DNA from: Burkholderia pyrrocinia | Lineage (GTDB): Bacteria; Pseudomonadota; Gammaproteobacteria; Burkholderiales; Burkholderiaceae | Direction of reading: 5' to 3' | NCBI RefSeq assembly: GCF_001028665.1 | Contig: NZ_CP011503.1 | Span: 2,914,001 to 2,978,000 of the forward strand | Length of the DNA: 64,000 nucleotides | Part shown: positions 1 through 11,321 of the stretch, piece by piece | Position numbering within the stretch: position 1 is the first letter of the stretch | Layout of the letters: every line of letters starts with the position of its first letter | Notes under the pieces: generated by a model | What the model was told of the DNA's origin: nothing | Database searches by the model: none | What the model saw: the letters and a program-made list of their open reading frames with translations, nothing else | Made by a program: the position numbers and the translations under genes

Positions 1-1134
1 GAAGTCCGCATAGCGGCCCTTGAGCTGGGCGCGCAGCGCGCCGCCGTCGAAGATCGGCAGGTGGATAGCCGGGCCGAACTGCGCCTGGCGGCTCGCGAAG
101 TTCAGGAATTTGCCCCAGCCGAACGCATCGAAGCCGAAGCCGGCCGCGAGGTTCACGTCGGGGTAGAACTCGGCCTTCGCTTCCTTCACGTCGTGCATCG
201 CGGCCTCGACCTGCCAGCGCGCGGCGACGATGTCGGGGCGGCGCGAAACGAGGTCGGCCGGCAGGTTGCCGGGCAGTGCGACCTCGCCGCTCGGGTTCAC
301 CACGGGCGCTGCGATCTGCAGTCCGCGATCCGGGCCCTTGCCGAGCAGCGCGGCGAGCTGGTAGCGCACCGTCGTGATCTGGCCGTCGAGATCCGACAGC
401 GAAGCCTGGGTCGTCGCGATATTGCCGCGGGCCGTCTGGCGTTCGACGTTGGTGTCGAGGCCGGCCGAGACGCGGCCGTCGGTGATCTTGCCGACCGTCT
501 CGCGGTTGGAGATCTCGCGTTGCGCGATGTCGCGCAGCGCATAGAGCTGCGCGAGCGAGTTATAGGTACGCGCGACCGACGACGCGAGCGTGATGCGCGC
601 CTGCTGCATGTCGGCTTCGGCGGCCTTTTCCTGCGACACGGCGGTGTGCAGGCGTTCGCGGTTCTTGCCCCACAGGTCGAGTTCCCACGATGCGCTCGCA
701 AGCGCGTTGTTCTCGCTGTACCACTGGCCGCCGAACGGGGGCGGGAACAGCGCGTTCGACGAATACAGCTCGCGCGTCCACGAATAGCTGGCTTCGGCCT
801 TCGGCAGCAGGTTCGAACGCGACGATTCGATGTACGACGATGCCTTCGCGATACGCGCCTGCGCCTGCGCGATCGACGGATTGCCCTGGAGAGCTTCGTC
901 GATCAGCTTCGGCAATTGCGGATCGCCGAACTGGTTGGCCCAGTCGAGCGCCGGCCACTGGCCGCCCTGGGCCGGCAGGCTCTGCGCGGATTCGAATTGC
1001 GACGCGGGGGCGATCTGCTTGTCGCTCTTGATGCCGATGTAATTTGCGCAGCCCGCCAGCGCCAGTGCGGCGACCGCCGCGGCGACGGCGGCGCGGCACG
1101 ACCCGGCGCGCACGGACAACGGGGAGGATTTCAT
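1..1134 (-). CDS. NodT-family efflux outer-membrane lipoprotein (3' end outside window)
   Basis: Outer-membrane channel of a tripartite drug efflux pump, of the OprM/NodT type. The reading frame begins with ATG at 1132-1134 and runs off the left edge, so about 378 residues are visible. The N-terminus has a signal peptide ending in a lipobox (LALAGC), followed by NYIG. The body shows typical family words such as WPALDWANQFGDPQL near residue 55 and GLDTNVERQTARGNIATTQ in the first repeat. It is preceded on the same strand by a MarR regulator 87 bp upstream, a common emrR-like arrangement. The pump and adaptor genes would lie to the left and are not seen, so an MFS or RND partner cannot be chosen. 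Confidence 0.9.
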   Translation of the reverse strand, partial: MKSSPLSVRAGSCRAAVAAAVAALALAGCANYIGIKSDKQIAPASQFESAQSLPAQGGQWPALDWANQFGDPQLPKLIDEALQGNPSIAQAQARIAKASSYIESSRSNLLPKAEASYSWTRELYSSNALFPPPFGGQWYSENNALASASWELDLWGKNRERLHTAVSQEKAAEADMQQARITLASSVARTYNSLAQLYALRDIAQREISNRETVGKITDGRVSAGLDTNVERQTARGNIATTQASLSDLDGQITTVRYQLAALLGKGPDRGLQIAAPVVNPSGEVALPGNLPADLVSRRPDIVAARWQVEAAMHDVKEAKAEFYPDVNLAAGFGFDAFGWGKFLNFASRQAQFGPAIHLPIFDGGALRAQLKGRYADF

Positions 1135-1202
1135 CGCGCTGACCCCTGACTCGGAATGAATGATGGACACTGCAAGGATTTCCTTACATTAATCTGTCAA
1201 AA

Positions 1203-1225
1203 GTAATTGTTATGGCAACTATTAC
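1203..1225. promoter_or_regulatory. Candidate MarR operator upstream of the efflux gene
   Basis: Imperfect inverted repeat with arms GTAATTGTT and AACTATTAC around the spacer ATGGC (8 of 9 arm positions match). It overlaps the stop codon of the marR gene and lies upstream of the efflux gene. Its right half contains GCAACTATTAC. The reverse complement of that word closely matches GCAATAGTTGC at 1249-1259 and GCAATAGTTGAC at 1728-1739, suggesting one regulator binding around its own gene. The site is seen; the regulator assignment is inference. Confidence 0.45.
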
Positions 1226-1713
1226 GTGAGGCTGCCGCCGGCCGTCTCGCAATAGTTGCTGAGAATGCGGCGCAGCATGCTCTTCAGGAACCCGACTTCT
1301 TCCGGCGTAAACCCGTCGAGCACCTGGTCGAGCACGCTGCGGAAAATGGGCGGCAGCCGCTCGGCCAGCGCGCGGCCTTCGTCGGTCAGTTCGAGGCGCA
1401 CGACCCGCCGATCCTCGATGCTGCGCACGCGGGACAGCAGGCCGCGTTTCTCGACCCGGTCGAGCAGGCGCGTGACCGCGCTCGCGTCGATCCCGTATTC
1501 GCGCGCGAGCTCGGCGGCCGTCGAGCACTTGCCGACCGCGATCATGAACAGCATGCTCGCCTGCGTGCCCGTGATGCCGAGCTCTTCCTGCGTGCGTTGC
1601 GTGACGAGGTTGGTCATCACGGACTTCACGCGCGACATCAGATAACCGACGCTGTCGTTCATCTGATACGTGGACAGCGGTGAAACGGGCGGTTGAGTAG
1701 GAGAATCCGACAT
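1222..1713 (-). CDS. MarR-family transcriptional regulator
   Basis: Winged-helix repressor of about 163 residues, starting MSDSPTQPP. A longer open frame exists upstream, but the ATG at 1711-1713 gives the usual family length. The DNA-binding core is visible: CSTAAELAREYGIDASAVTRLLDRVEKRGLL followed by the wing RVRSIEDRRVVRLELTDEG, here described in parts (helix roughly residues 70-100, wing 100-120). It lies directly upstream of the NodT-family efflux gene on the same strand, so it probably represses that operon and responds to phenolic or drug ligands, as known for EmrR-like proteins. Repeated GCAATAGTTG boxes on both sides of the gene suggest autoregulation. Confidence 0.9.
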   Translation of the reverse strand: MSDSPTQPPVSPLSTYQMNDSVGYLMSRVKSVMTNLVTQRTQEELGITGTQASMLFMIAVGKCSTAAELAREYGIDASAVTRLLDRVEKRGLLSRVRSIEDRRVVRLELTDEGRALAERLPPIFRSVLDQVLDGFTPEEVGFLKSMLRRILSNYCETAGGSLT

Positions 1714-1727
1714 AAAACCCTGAAGCT

Positions 1728-1739
1728 GCAATAGTTGAC
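1728..1739. promoter_or_regulatory. GCAATAGTTGAC box upstream of marR
   Basis: Short sequence 15 bp upstream of the marR start codon that repeats the GCAATAGTTG word found at 1249-1259 and, inverted, at 1215-1225. It is a candidate operator for autorepression. The rest of the 330-bp gap between marR and typA (1714-2044) holds divergent promoters but no gene I can support. Confidence 0.4.
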
Positions 1740-1985
1740 TAGGCAGCAGTATAGGCACAATTGCTTGCCGCGGCAAATGTTAATCGAACGGCAAGGGGCG
1801 CGCTTCGTGTTGCAAGAATCCCTTGTGCCGATAAGGTTTTTCGGCCTGCCGGCGACAGGGCCGTCGGCCGACGTGTGCGTTCGCGGAGAGGGCAGGGATG
1901 CCCGGCTGGCTGCGTCGCAACGTGCCGGTCAGCTCTCGACACTCTCACGTGCTATAATTTGAGGCTTTCCAAGCTGCAATGTGCG

Positions 1986-2017
1986 CGCGCCCGTGAAAAA
2001 CACGAGCGGGCGCGTTT
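1986..2017 (+). promoter_or_regulatory. Leader hairpin before typA
   Basis: Arms CGCGCCCG (1986-1993) and CGGGCGCG (2007-2014) with an A-rich loop, then TTT. It lies about 30 bp before the typA start codon. It could be a weak attenuator or a 5' UTR stem of typA mRNA. Confidence 0.35.
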
Positions 2018-2044
2018 GCGCGTTCAAACGATTTCCAGGTTTCT

Positions 2045-3871
<1,827 letters not shown>

Positions 3872-3900
3872 GCGTTTCGACCGTTCCCGTGCATCACGGA

Positions 3901-3927
3901 AAAGGCTGCCTCCGGGCAGCCTTTTTT
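3901..3927 (+). terminator. Rho-independent terminator of typA
   Basis: Ten-base stem AAAGGCTGCC / GGCAGCCTTT with loop TCCG and a run of T. The following 260 bp up to sucA (3928-4190) hold the sucA promoter region and leader; no gene is seen there. Confidence 0.9.
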
Positions 3928-4190
3928 GCATCCGCGCTATGCGCAATCGGGCCGTCTGCAAAACACTGTTCCTGCGGCCGGTGGCAATCCGGCAAAACCC
4001 CGTCGCGCGGTGCTTTCAGGCACATTTCGCCGTGAACTCCGGTATCGGTTCTGTGATATGCTGCGCGCACGCAAGTTTTAGGTCCTTCCAAGCAAGACTT
4101 GATTCGCAATCCGCTAAACGGTCAGGCCGTGTCGCGGAAGGTTGAGTAACCCGCTATTTCTCGAGAAGCTCGAAGAAAGGTGAGCGTAAA

Positions 4191-7055
4191 ATGTCAGATG
4201 TAATGAAGCAGTTTCAGCTGAACTCCTATCTGTTCGGCGGCAATGCTTCGTACGTTGAAGAACTGTACGATGCATATCTCAACAATCCGGCGTCAGTGCC
4301 AGAGAACTGGCGAGAGTATTTCGACGCGCTGCAGAATGTGCCTGCAACGGACGGTTCGAATGCCAATGACGTCGCGCATTTCCCGATCGTCGAGTCGTTT
4401 GCCGAGCGTGCGAAGGCCAATGCCTTCATCCCGCGCGAAAGCGGCACCAATCTGGCTGCAGCGCGCAAGCAGGTTCACGTCCAGTCCCTCATCAGCGCTT
4501 ATCGCTTCCTTGGTTCGCAATGGGCCAATCTGGATCCGCTGAAGCGTCGCGAACGTCCCGCCATTCCCGAACTCGAACCCGCGTTCTACGACTTCTCCGA
4601 AGGCGACCTCGACCAGACGTACAGCGCGAGCAATCTGTATTTCGGTTTCGACCAGGCTTCGCTGCGCGACATCGTCAAGGGTCTGCGCGACACGTACTGC
4701 GGCACGATCGGCGCCGAGTACATGTACATCAGCGATCCGGAGCAGAAGCGCTGGTGGCAGGAACGCCTGGAATCGACCCGTGCGACGCCGAACTTCTCGA
4801 CGGGCGAGAAGAAGCACATCCTGAATCGCCTCACGGCCGCTGAAGGCCTCGAGCGCTACCTGCATACCAAGTACGTCGGCCAGAAGCGCTTCTCGCTCGA
4901 AGGCGGCGAAAGCTTCATCGCGGCGATGGACGAAGTCGTCCAGCATGCGGGCAAGCGCGGCGTGCAGGAAATCATCATCGGCATGGCCCACCGCGGCCGT
5001 CTGAACGTGCTGGTCAACACGCTGGGCAAGATGCCGGCCGACCTGTTCGCCGAATTCGAAGGCAAGCACGTCGACGACCTGCCGGCCGGCGACGTGAAGT
5101 ACCACAAGGGCTTCTCGTCGGACGTGTCGACGCAAGGCGGCCCGGTTCACCTGTCGCTCGCGTTCAACCCGTCGCACCTCGAAATCGTCAACCCGGTGGT
5201 CGAAGGTTCCGCGAAGGCGCGGATGGACCGTCGCGGCGACGAAGACGGCCTGCAGGTGCTGCCGGTGCAGATCCACGGCGACGCGGCCTTCGCGGGCCAG
5301 GGCGTCGTGATGGAAACGCTGAACCTCGCCCAGACGCGCGGTTACGGCACGCACGGCACGCTGCACATCGTCATCAACAACCAGATCGGCTTCACGACGT
5401 CCGACCCGCGCGATGCGCGTTCGACGCTGTACTGTACCGACGTCGTCAAGATGATCGAGGCGCCGGTGCTGCACGTGAACGGCGACGATCCGGAAGCCGT
5501 GATCCTTGCGACGCAAATCGCGATCGACTACCGGATGCAGTTCCACAAGGATGTCGTGATCGACATCGTCTGCTTCCGCAAGCTGGGTCACAACGAGCAG
5601 GACACGCCGGCCGTCACGCAGCCGCTGATGTACAAGAAGATCGCGCAGCACCCGGGCACCCGTGCGCTGTACGCCGAGAAGCTCGTGCAGCAGGGCGTGA
5701 TCACCGCGGAAGACGCCGACAACTTCGTGAAGGCGTACCGCAAGGCGATGGACGACGGTCACCACACGGTCGACCCGGTCCTGTCGAACTACAAGAGCAA
5801 GTACGCGGTCGACTGGGTTCCGTTCCTGAACCGCAAGTGGACGGATGCAGCCGACACGGCCGTGCCGCTCGCCGAACTGAAGCGCCTCGGCGAACGCATC
5901 ACGACGGTCCCGGAAAACTTCAAGGTCCACCCGCTCGTCGAGCGCGTGATCAACGACCGCCGCAACATGGCGCGCGGCGACCAGCCGCTCGACTGGGGCA
6001 TGGGCGAGCACCTCGCGTTCGCGTCGCTCGTCGCATCGGGCTACTCGGTGCGCCTGACGGGCCAGGACTCGGGCCGCGGCACGTTCACGCACCGTCACGC
6101 GGTGCTGCACGACCAGAACCGCGAGCGCTGGAACGACGGCACGTACGTGCCGCTGCAGAACATCGCCGAAGGCCAGGCGAAGTTCACGGTGATCGACTCG
6201 GTGCTGTCGGAAGAAGCGGTGCTGGGCTTCGAATACGGTTACTCGACCGCCGAGCCGAACACGCTCGTGCTGTGGGAAGCGCAGTTCGGCGACTTCGTCA
6301 ACGGCGCGCAGGTCGTGATCGACCAGTTCATCTCGTCGGGCGAAGTGAAGTGGGGCCGCGTGTCGGGTCTCACGATGCTGCTGCCGCACGGCTACGAAGG
6401 CCAGGGTCCGGAGCACTCGTCGACCCGTATCGAGCGTTTCCTGCAACTGTGCGCGGATCACAACATGCAGGTCGTCCAGCCGACGACGCCGGCGCAGATC
6501 TTCCACCTGCTGCGTCGCCAGATGATCCGCCTGTTCCGCAAGCCGCTGATCGTCGCAACGCCGAAGTCGCTGCTGCGTCACAAGGAAGCGGTGTCGGACC
6601 TGTCGGAACTGGCGAAGGGTTCGTTCCAGCCGGTGATCGGCGAAACCGACGGCGGCATCGACGCGAAGAAGGTCAAGCGCGTGCTGGCATGCTCGGGCCG
6701 CGTGTATTACGACCTCGTCGCACATCGCCGCGAAGCGAAGGCGAACGACGTCGCGATCATCCGTATCGAGCAGCTGTATCCGTTCGCGCACAAGCAGTTC
6801 GAAGCCGAAATGAAGAAGTACGAGAACGCGACTGAAGTGGTCTGGGTGCAGGACGAGCCGCAGAACCAGGGCCCCTGGTTCTACGTCGAGCACCATCTGA
6901 AGGAAGGCATGAAGGAAGGGCAGAAGCTGGCATACAGCGGCCGTCCGGCTTCGGCCTCGCCGGCGGTTGGCTACTACGCGAAGCACTACGAGCAGCAGAA
7001 GGCCCTGATCGAAGGTGCTTTCGGCCGCCTGAAGAGCGCATCGATCGCGAAATAA
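4191..7055 (+). CDS. sucA: 2-oxoglutarate dehydrogenase E1 component
   Basis: Thiamine-diphosphate-dependent decarboxylase that starts the conversion of 2-oxoglutarate to succinyl-CoA in the TCA cycle. It has 954 residues, full length. Visible are the N-terminal E2-binding stretch (NSYLFGGNASYVEELY near residue 10), the active-site region HRGRLNVL in GMAHRGRLNVL, the ThDP/Mg region around HGDAAFAGQG and INNQIGFTTSD, and the C-terminal transketolase-like domain (GTFTHRHAVLHDQ). The start has the ribosome site GAAAGGTGAGCG. It is followed by sucB after 135 bp, in which a terminator-like hairpin sits, and then by lpd. This is the classical odhA-odhB-odhL order of Burkholderia. Confidence 0.98.
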   Translation: MSDVMKQFQLNSYLFGGNASYVEELYDAYLNNPASVPENWREYFDALQNVPATDGSNANDVAHFPIVESFAERAKANAFIPRESGTNLAAARKQVHVQSLISAYRFLGSQWANLDPLKRRERPAIPELEPAFYDFSEGDLDQTYSASNLYFGFDQASLRDIVKGLRDTYCGTIGAEYMYISDPEQKRWWQERLESTRATPNFSTGEKKHILNRLTAAEGLERYLHTKYVGQKRFSLEGGESFIAAMDEVVQHAGKRGVQEIIIGMAHRGRLNVLVNTLGKMPADLFAEFEGKHVDDLPAGDVKYHKGFSSDVSTQGGPVHLSLAFNPSHLEIVNPVVEGSAKARMDRRGDEDGLQVLPVQIHGDAAFAGQGVVMETLNLAQTRGYGTHGTLHIVINNQIGFTTSDPRDARSTLYCTDVVKMIEAPVLHVNGDDPEAVILATQIAIDYRMQFHKDVVIDIVCFRKLGHNEQDTPAVTQPLMYKKIAQHPGTRALYAEKLVQQGVITAEDADNFVKAYRKAMDDGHHTVDPVLSNYKSKYAVDWVPFLNRKWTDAADTAVPLAELKRLGERITTVPENFKVHPLVERVINDRRNMARGDQPLDWGMGEHLAFASLVASGYSVRLTGQDSGRGTFTHRHAVLHDQNRERWNDGTYVPLQNIAEGQAKFTVIDSVLSEEAVLGFEYGYSTAEPNTLVLWEAQFGDFVNGAQVVIDQFISSGEVKWGRVSGLTMLLPHGYEGQGPEHSSTRIERFLQLCADHNMQVVQPTTPAQIFHLLRRQMIRLFRKPLIVATPKSLLRHKEAVSDLSELAKGSFQPVIGETDGGIDAKKVKRVLACSGRVYYDLVAHRREAKANDVAIIRIEQLYPFAHKQFEAEMKKYENATEVVWVQDEPQNQGPWFYVEHHLKEGMKEGQKLAYSGRPASASPAVGYYAKHYEQQKALIEGAFGRLKSASIAK

Positions 7056-7069
7056 CCGACGGAAGCGAA

Positions 7070-7103
7070 ACGGGAAGGCGCGCTGCGCTTTCCCGTCTCT
7101 TTT
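7070..7103 (+). terminator. Attenuator-like hairpin between sucA and sucB
   Basis: Stem ACGGGAAGGCGC (7070-7081) with GCGCTTTCCCGT (7085-7096), a three-base loop, one G-T pair, then CTCTTTT. It has the form of an intrinsic terminator but lies inside an operon that must be co-expressed. It may lower sucB-lpd transcription relative to sucA or protect mRNA 3' ends. Confidence 0.6.
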
Positions 7104-7190
7104 GGCCTGCCGGGCGCGTCGCGCGCCGCATCGGCCGAAGGAATCGCACGAACCTCGTCATACCCCAGATTAAGCATCCAGGAAAATCAC

Positions 7191-8462
7191 ATGGCTATCG
7201 TAGAAGTCAAAGTCCCCCAGCTTTCGGAGTCGGTTTCGGAAGCCACCATGCTGCAGTGGAAGAAGAAGCCGGGCGAAGCAGTCGCGCAGGACGAAATCCT
7301 GATCGAACTCGAGACCGACAAGGTCGTGCTCGAAGTGCCGGCACCGGCCGCGGGCGTGCTCGCGCAAGTGCTGCAGAACGACGGTGACACGGTGGTTGCC
7401 GATCAGCTGATCGCGACGATCGACACCGAAGCGAAGGCAGGCGCAGCCGAAGCAGCGGCGGGCGCTGCCGAAGTCCAGCCGGCAGCAGCGCCTGCTGCAG
7501 CCGCGCCGGCAGCGCAGCCGGTCGCCGCAGCGGCATCGTCGGCCACCGCATCGCCGGCCGCATCGAAGCTGCTGGCCGAGAAGGGCCTGTCGGCGGGCGA
7601 CGTCGCAGGTTCGGGCCGCGACGGCCGCGTCACGAAGGGCGACGCGCTGGCTGCAGGCAGCGCACCGAAGGCCGCTCCGGCCGCCGCACCGGCCAAGGCC
7701 GCTGCGAAGCCGTCGCTGCCGGACGTGAAGGTGCCGGCGTCGGCGACGACCTGGCTGAACGACCGTCCGGAACAGCGCGTGCCGATGTCGCGCCTGCGTG
7801 CGCGTATCGCCGAGCGTCTGCTCGAGTCGCAGCAGACCAACGCGATCCTGACGACGTTCAACGAAGTCAACATGGCTCCGGTCATGGAGCTGCGCAACAA
7901 GTACAAGGACAAGTTCGAGAAGGAACATGGCGTGAAGCTCGGCTTCATGTCGTTCTTCGTGAAGGCGGCCGTGCATGCGCTGAAGAAGTTCCCGCTCGTG
8001 AACGCGTCGATCGACGGTAACGACATCGTCTACCACGGCTATTTCGACATCGGTATCGCCGTCGGCTCGCCGCGCGGCCTCGTGGTGCCGATCCTGCGCA
8101 ATGCGGATCAACTGAGCCTCGCCGACATCGAGAAGAAGATCGCCGAATTCGGCCAGAAGGCGAAGGACGGCAAGCTGTCGATCGAGGAAATGACGGGCGG
8201 TACGTTCTCGATCTCGAACGGCGGCGTGTTCGGCTCGATGCTGTCGACCCCGATCATCAACCCGCCGCAGTCGGCCATCCTCGGCGTGCACGCGACGAAG
8301 GAGCGTCCGGTCGTCGAAAACGGCCAGATCGTGATCCGTCCGATCAACTACCTCGCGCTGTCGTACGACCACCGCATCATCGACGGCCGCGAAGCCGTGC
8401 TGTCGCTCGTCGCGATGAAGGATGCGCTCGAGGATCCGGCACGCCTGCTGCTCGATCTGTAA
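7191..8462 (+). CDS. sucB: Dihydrolipoyllysine-residue succinyltransferase (E2 of 2-oxoglutarate dehydrogenase)
   Basis: Core acyltransferase of the 2-oxoglutarate dehydrogenase complex; it passes succinyl from the lipoyl arm to CoA. It has 423 residues with one lipoyl domain. The lipoylated lysine is K44 in ETDKVVLEV. Ala/Pro-rich linkers flank a peripheral subunit-binding domain (about residues 118-160, with [13 protein letters not shown]). The catalytic domain ends with [12 protein letters not shown], containing the active-site His and Asp. It sits between sucA and lpd on the same strand. Confidence 0.98.
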   Translation: MAIVEVKVPQLSESVSEATMLQWKKKPGEAVAQDEILIELETDKVVLEVPAPAAGVLAQVLQNDGDTVVADQLIATIDTEAKAGAAEAAAGAAEVQPAAAPAAAAPAAQPVAAAASSATASPAASKLLAEKGLSAGDVAGSGRDGRVTKGDALAAGSAPKAAPAAAPAKAAAKPSLPDVKVPASATTWLNDRPEQRVPMSRLRARIAERLLESQQTNAILTTFNEVNMAPVMELRNKYKDKFEKEHGVKLGFMSFFVKAAVHALKKFPLVNASIDGNDIVYHGYFDIGIAVGSPRGLVVPILRNADQLSLADIEKKIAEFGQKAKDGKLSIEEMTGGTFSISNGGVFGSMLSTPIINPPQSAILGVHATKERPVVENGQIVIRPINYLALSYDHRIIDGREAVLSLVAMKDALEDPARLLLDL

Positions 8463-8543
8463 GCCAGGTTCACTGCATTGACCCGCTCCGCACGGGTGCG
8501 CGAAACGCGCGCCCGTGCGGATGCACAAGAAGAAAGGATTGTC

Positions 8544-9974
8544 ATGTCCAAGGAATTTGACGTCGTCGTGATCGGCGCCGGCCCCGGCGGCTACATCGCA
8601 GCGATCCGCGCCGCACAGCTCGGCAAGACCGTTGCCTGTATCGAGAAGTGGAAGAACCCGGCCGGCGCGCTGAAGCTCGGCGGCACCTGCCTGAACGTCG
8701 GTTGCATCCCGTCGAAGGCGCTGCTCGCGTCGTCGGAAGAGTTCGAGAACACGTCGCATCACCTGGCCGATCACGGCATCGAAGTCGAAGGCGTGAAGCT
8801 CGACATCGCGAAGATGCTCGGCCGCAAGGATGCGATCGTCGAGAAGATGACGAGCGGGATCGAGTTCCTGTTCAAGAAGAACAAGATCACCTGGCTGAAG
8901 GGCCATGGCAAGTTCACCGGCAAGACCGACGCCGGCGTGCAGATCGAAGTGAGCGGCGAGGGTGAATCCGAAGTCGTCACCGCGAAGAACGTGATCATCG
9001 CGACGGGCTCGAAGGCGCGTCACCTGCCGGGCGTCCCGGTCGACAACAAGATCGTGTCGGACAACGAAGGCGCACTGACGTTCGACTCGGTGCCGAAGAA
9101 GCTCGCCGTGATCGGCGCAGGCGTGATCGGCCTCGAACTCGGCTCAGTGTGGCGTCGCCTGGGCGCCGAAGTGACGGTGCTCGAAGCGCTGCCGGCGTTC
9201 CTCGGCGCAGCCGACGAAGCGCTCGCGAAGGAAGCGGCCAAGCTGTTCAAGAAGCAAGGCCTCGACATCAATCTCGGCGTGAAGATCGACGAAGTGAAGA
9301 CGACCGCGGACAGCGTGTCGATCGCCTACACGGACAAGGACGGCAACGCGCAGACGCTCGACGCCGACCGCCTGATCGTGTCGGTCGGCCGCGTGCCGAA
9401 CACCGACAACCTCGGCCTCGAGGCGATCGGCCTGAAGGCGAACGAGCGCGGCTTCATCGACGTCGACGACCACTGCCGCACGGCGGTGCCGAACGTGTAT
9501 GCGATCGGCGACGTGGTGCGCGGCCCGATGCTCGCGCACAAGGCGGAAGACGAAGGCGTGCTGGTCGCGGAAGTGATCGACGGCCAGAAGCCGCACATCG
9601 ACTACAACTGCATTCCGTGGGTGATCTACACGTACCCGGAAATCGCGTGGGTCGGCAAGACGGAGCAGCAACTGAAGGCGGAAGGCCGCGAGATCAAGTC
9701 GGGCAAGTTCCCGTTCTCGATCAACGGCCGTGCGCTCGGCATGAACGCACCGGACGGCTTCGTGAAGATGATCGCGGACGCGAAGACGGACGAACTGCTC
9801 GGCGTGCACGTGATCGCTGCGAACGCGTCGGACCTGATCGCGGAAGCCGTGGTGGCGATGGAATTCAAGGCGGCGTCGGAAGACATCGCCCGCATCTGCC
9901 ATCCGCACCCGTCGATGTCGGAAGTGATGCGCGAAGCGGCGCTCGCCGTCGACAAGCGCTCGCTGAACAGCTAA
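8544..9974 (+). CDS. lpd: Dihydrolipoyl dehydrogenase (E3)
   Basis: Flavoprotein that reoxidises the lipoyl group using NAD+. It has 476 residues when started at the ATG at 8544, which follows AAGAAAGGATTGTC; a longer open frame upstream adds an Arg-rich stretch without family similarity and was not used. The FAD motif GAGPGGYIAA is at the N-terminus, the redox disulfide is in CLNVGC, the NAD motif is GAGVIGLELGS, and the C-terminal catalytic His lies in HPHPSMSE. It is the third gene of the sucA-sucB-lpd operon; this E3 may also serve other complexes. Confidence 0.97.
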   Translation: MSKEFDVVVIGAGPGGYIAAIRAAQLGKTVACIEKWKNPAGALKLGGTCLNVGCIPSKALLASSEEFENTSHHLADHGIEVEGVKLDIAKMLGRKDAIVEKMTSGIEFLFKKNKITWLKGHGKFTGKTDAGVQIEVSGEGESEVVTAKNVIIATGSKARHLPGVPVDNKIVSDNEGALTFDSVPKKLAVIGAGVIGLELGSVWRRLGAEVTVLEALPAFLGAADEALAKEAAKLFKKQGLDINLGVKIDEVKTTADSVSIAYTDKDGNAQTLDADRLIVSVGRVPNTDNLGLEAIGLKANERGFIDVDDHCRTAVPNVYAIGDVVRGPMLAHKAEDEGVLVAEVIDGQKPHIDYNCIPWVIYTYPEIAWVGKTEQQLKAEGREIKSGKFPFSINGRALGMNAPDGFVKMIADAKTDELLGVHVIAANASDLIAEAVVAMEFKAASEDIARICHPHPSMSEVMREAALAVDKRSLNS

Positions 9975-10026
9975 CGCGCACTGACCGACGCGCCGGCCCG
10001 TTCCGTGGCCGGCGCCGCGGTTCTAC

Positions 10027-10062
10027 GACGAAGGCGGGCGGGATTTCCCGCTCGCCTTCGTC
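10027..10062 (+). terminator. Strong hairpin between lpd and zapE
   Basis: A stem of about 16 base pairs (10028-10043 with 10046-10061, one G-T pair, loop of two to four bases). It is followed by TCATTTCC rather than a clean T run. It lies 18 bp before the zapE start codon, so it could end the suc operon transcript or reduce zapE translation. Confidence 0.55.
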
Positions 10063-10079
10063 ATTTCCGGTTTGCCCCG

Positions 10080-11177
10080 ATGAACGTCACCGAATACTAC
10101 ACGCGCGAGCTGACCACGCGCGGCTATCAGTCCGATCCCGCGCAGCGCGCGGCCGTCGATCGCCTGCAGCGCTGTTTCGACGAGTGGGTCGAATACAAGT
10201 CGCGCCGATCGAACGCGTTCAAGAAGCTCATCATTCATCCGGACCTCCCGCGCGGCGTCTACATGTGGGGCGGCGTCGGTCGCGGCAAGAGCTTCCTGAT
10301 GGACAGCTTCTACGCGGTCGTACCCGTGCAGCGCAAGACGCGCCTGCATTTCCACGAATTCATGCGCGAAGTGCACCGCGAGCTCGAGGAGCTGAAAGGG
10401 CAGGCCGATCCGCTCGACGAACTCGCGCGGCGCATCGCGAAGCGCTACCGGCTGATCTGCTTCGACGAGTTCCACGTGTCGGACATCGCCGACGCGATGA
10501 TCCTGTACCGTCTGCTCGATCGCCTGTTCAACAACGGCGTGCAGTTCGTGATGACGTCCAACTACGATCCCGACGACCTGTATCCGGACGGGCTGCATCG
10601 CGATCGCATGCTGCCGGCGATCGCGCTGATCAAGGACAAGCTCGACGTGCTCAACGTCGACGCGGGTGTCGACTATCGCCAGCGCACGCTCGCGCAGGTG
10701 AAGATGTATCACACGCCGCTCGGTGCCGACGCCGATCGAGAATTGCGCCATGCATTCGGAAAGCTCGCCGCGGTACCCGACGAGAGCCCGATCCTGCATA
10801 TCGAGAAGCGCGAGCTGAAGGCGCTGCGCAAGGCGGACGGCGTCGTATGGTTCGACTTCGCGACGCTGTGCGGCGGCCCGCGATCGCAGAACGACTATCT
10901 CGAACTCGCGAGCCGTTTCCACGCGATCGTGCTGTCCGAGGTGCCGCAGATGTCGCCGCGGATGGCGTCCGAGGCGCGCCGCTTCACCTGGCTGATCGAC
11001 GTGCTGTACGACCACAAGGTCAAGCTGCTGATGTCCGCGGCGGTGCCGGCGGAGCAGTTGTACGTCGAAGGCCCGATGGCCAACGAATTTGCGCGCACGG
11101 TCTCGCGTATCGTCGAGATGCAGTCGAAGGAGTATCTTGAAACGCCGCGCCGTATCGTCGATACTTCGCTGACCTGA
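10080..11177 (+). CDS. zapE: Cell-division ATPase ZapE (AFG1 family)
   Basis: AFG1/LACE1-type AAA ATPase; in Escherichia coli ZapE binds the Z ring under stress. It has 365 residues from ATG at 10080 (MNVTEYYTRELTTRGYQ). The in-frame extension upstream lies across the strong hairpin and was rejected. Walker A is GGVGRGKSFLMD, Walker B is CFDEFHVSD, and sensor-like TSNYDPDDLYPDGL follows. In beta-proteobacteria it commonly follows lpd, as here. Confidence 0.95.
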   Translation: MNVTEYYTRELTTRGYQSDPAQRAAVDRLQRCFDEWVEYKSRRSNAFKKLIIHPDLPRGVYMWGGVGRGKSFLMDSFYAVVPVQRKTRLHFHEFMREVHRELEELKGQADPLDELARRIAKRYRLICFDEFHVSDIADAMILYRLLDRLFNNGVQFVMTSNYDPDDLYPDGLHRDRMLPAIALIKDKLDVLNVDAGVDYRQRTLAQVKMYHTPLGADADRELRHAFGKLAAVPDESPILHIEKRELKALRKADGVVWFDFATLCGGPRSQNDYLELASRFHAIVLSEVPQMSPRMASEARRFTWLIDVLYDHKVKLLMSAAVPAEQLYVEGPMANEFARTVSRIVEMQSKEYLETPRRIVDTSLT

Positions 11178-11321
11178 TTGCGATTCTCGTTAATTGGCGC
11201 GATTCAAACGTCAATTCCGGTCAAATCCATGCAATCTCGGGGTATTTTCGGATTTGTCTTATATTCATCGTTGAGGTGAGCCGATATCGTTGTGTCATGG
11301 TTACCAAGGCTGGAGATGTCC

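Noticed and set aside
3928..4190. Riboswitch in the sucA leader
   Set aside because: No conserved aptamer sequence or strong structure that I can recognise; treated as ordinary promoter and leader.
9149..11140. Plus-strand frame of 663 codons across lpd and zapE
   Set aside because: Overlaps two well-supported genes in another frame; composition is Arg/Gly/Pro-rich without domains.
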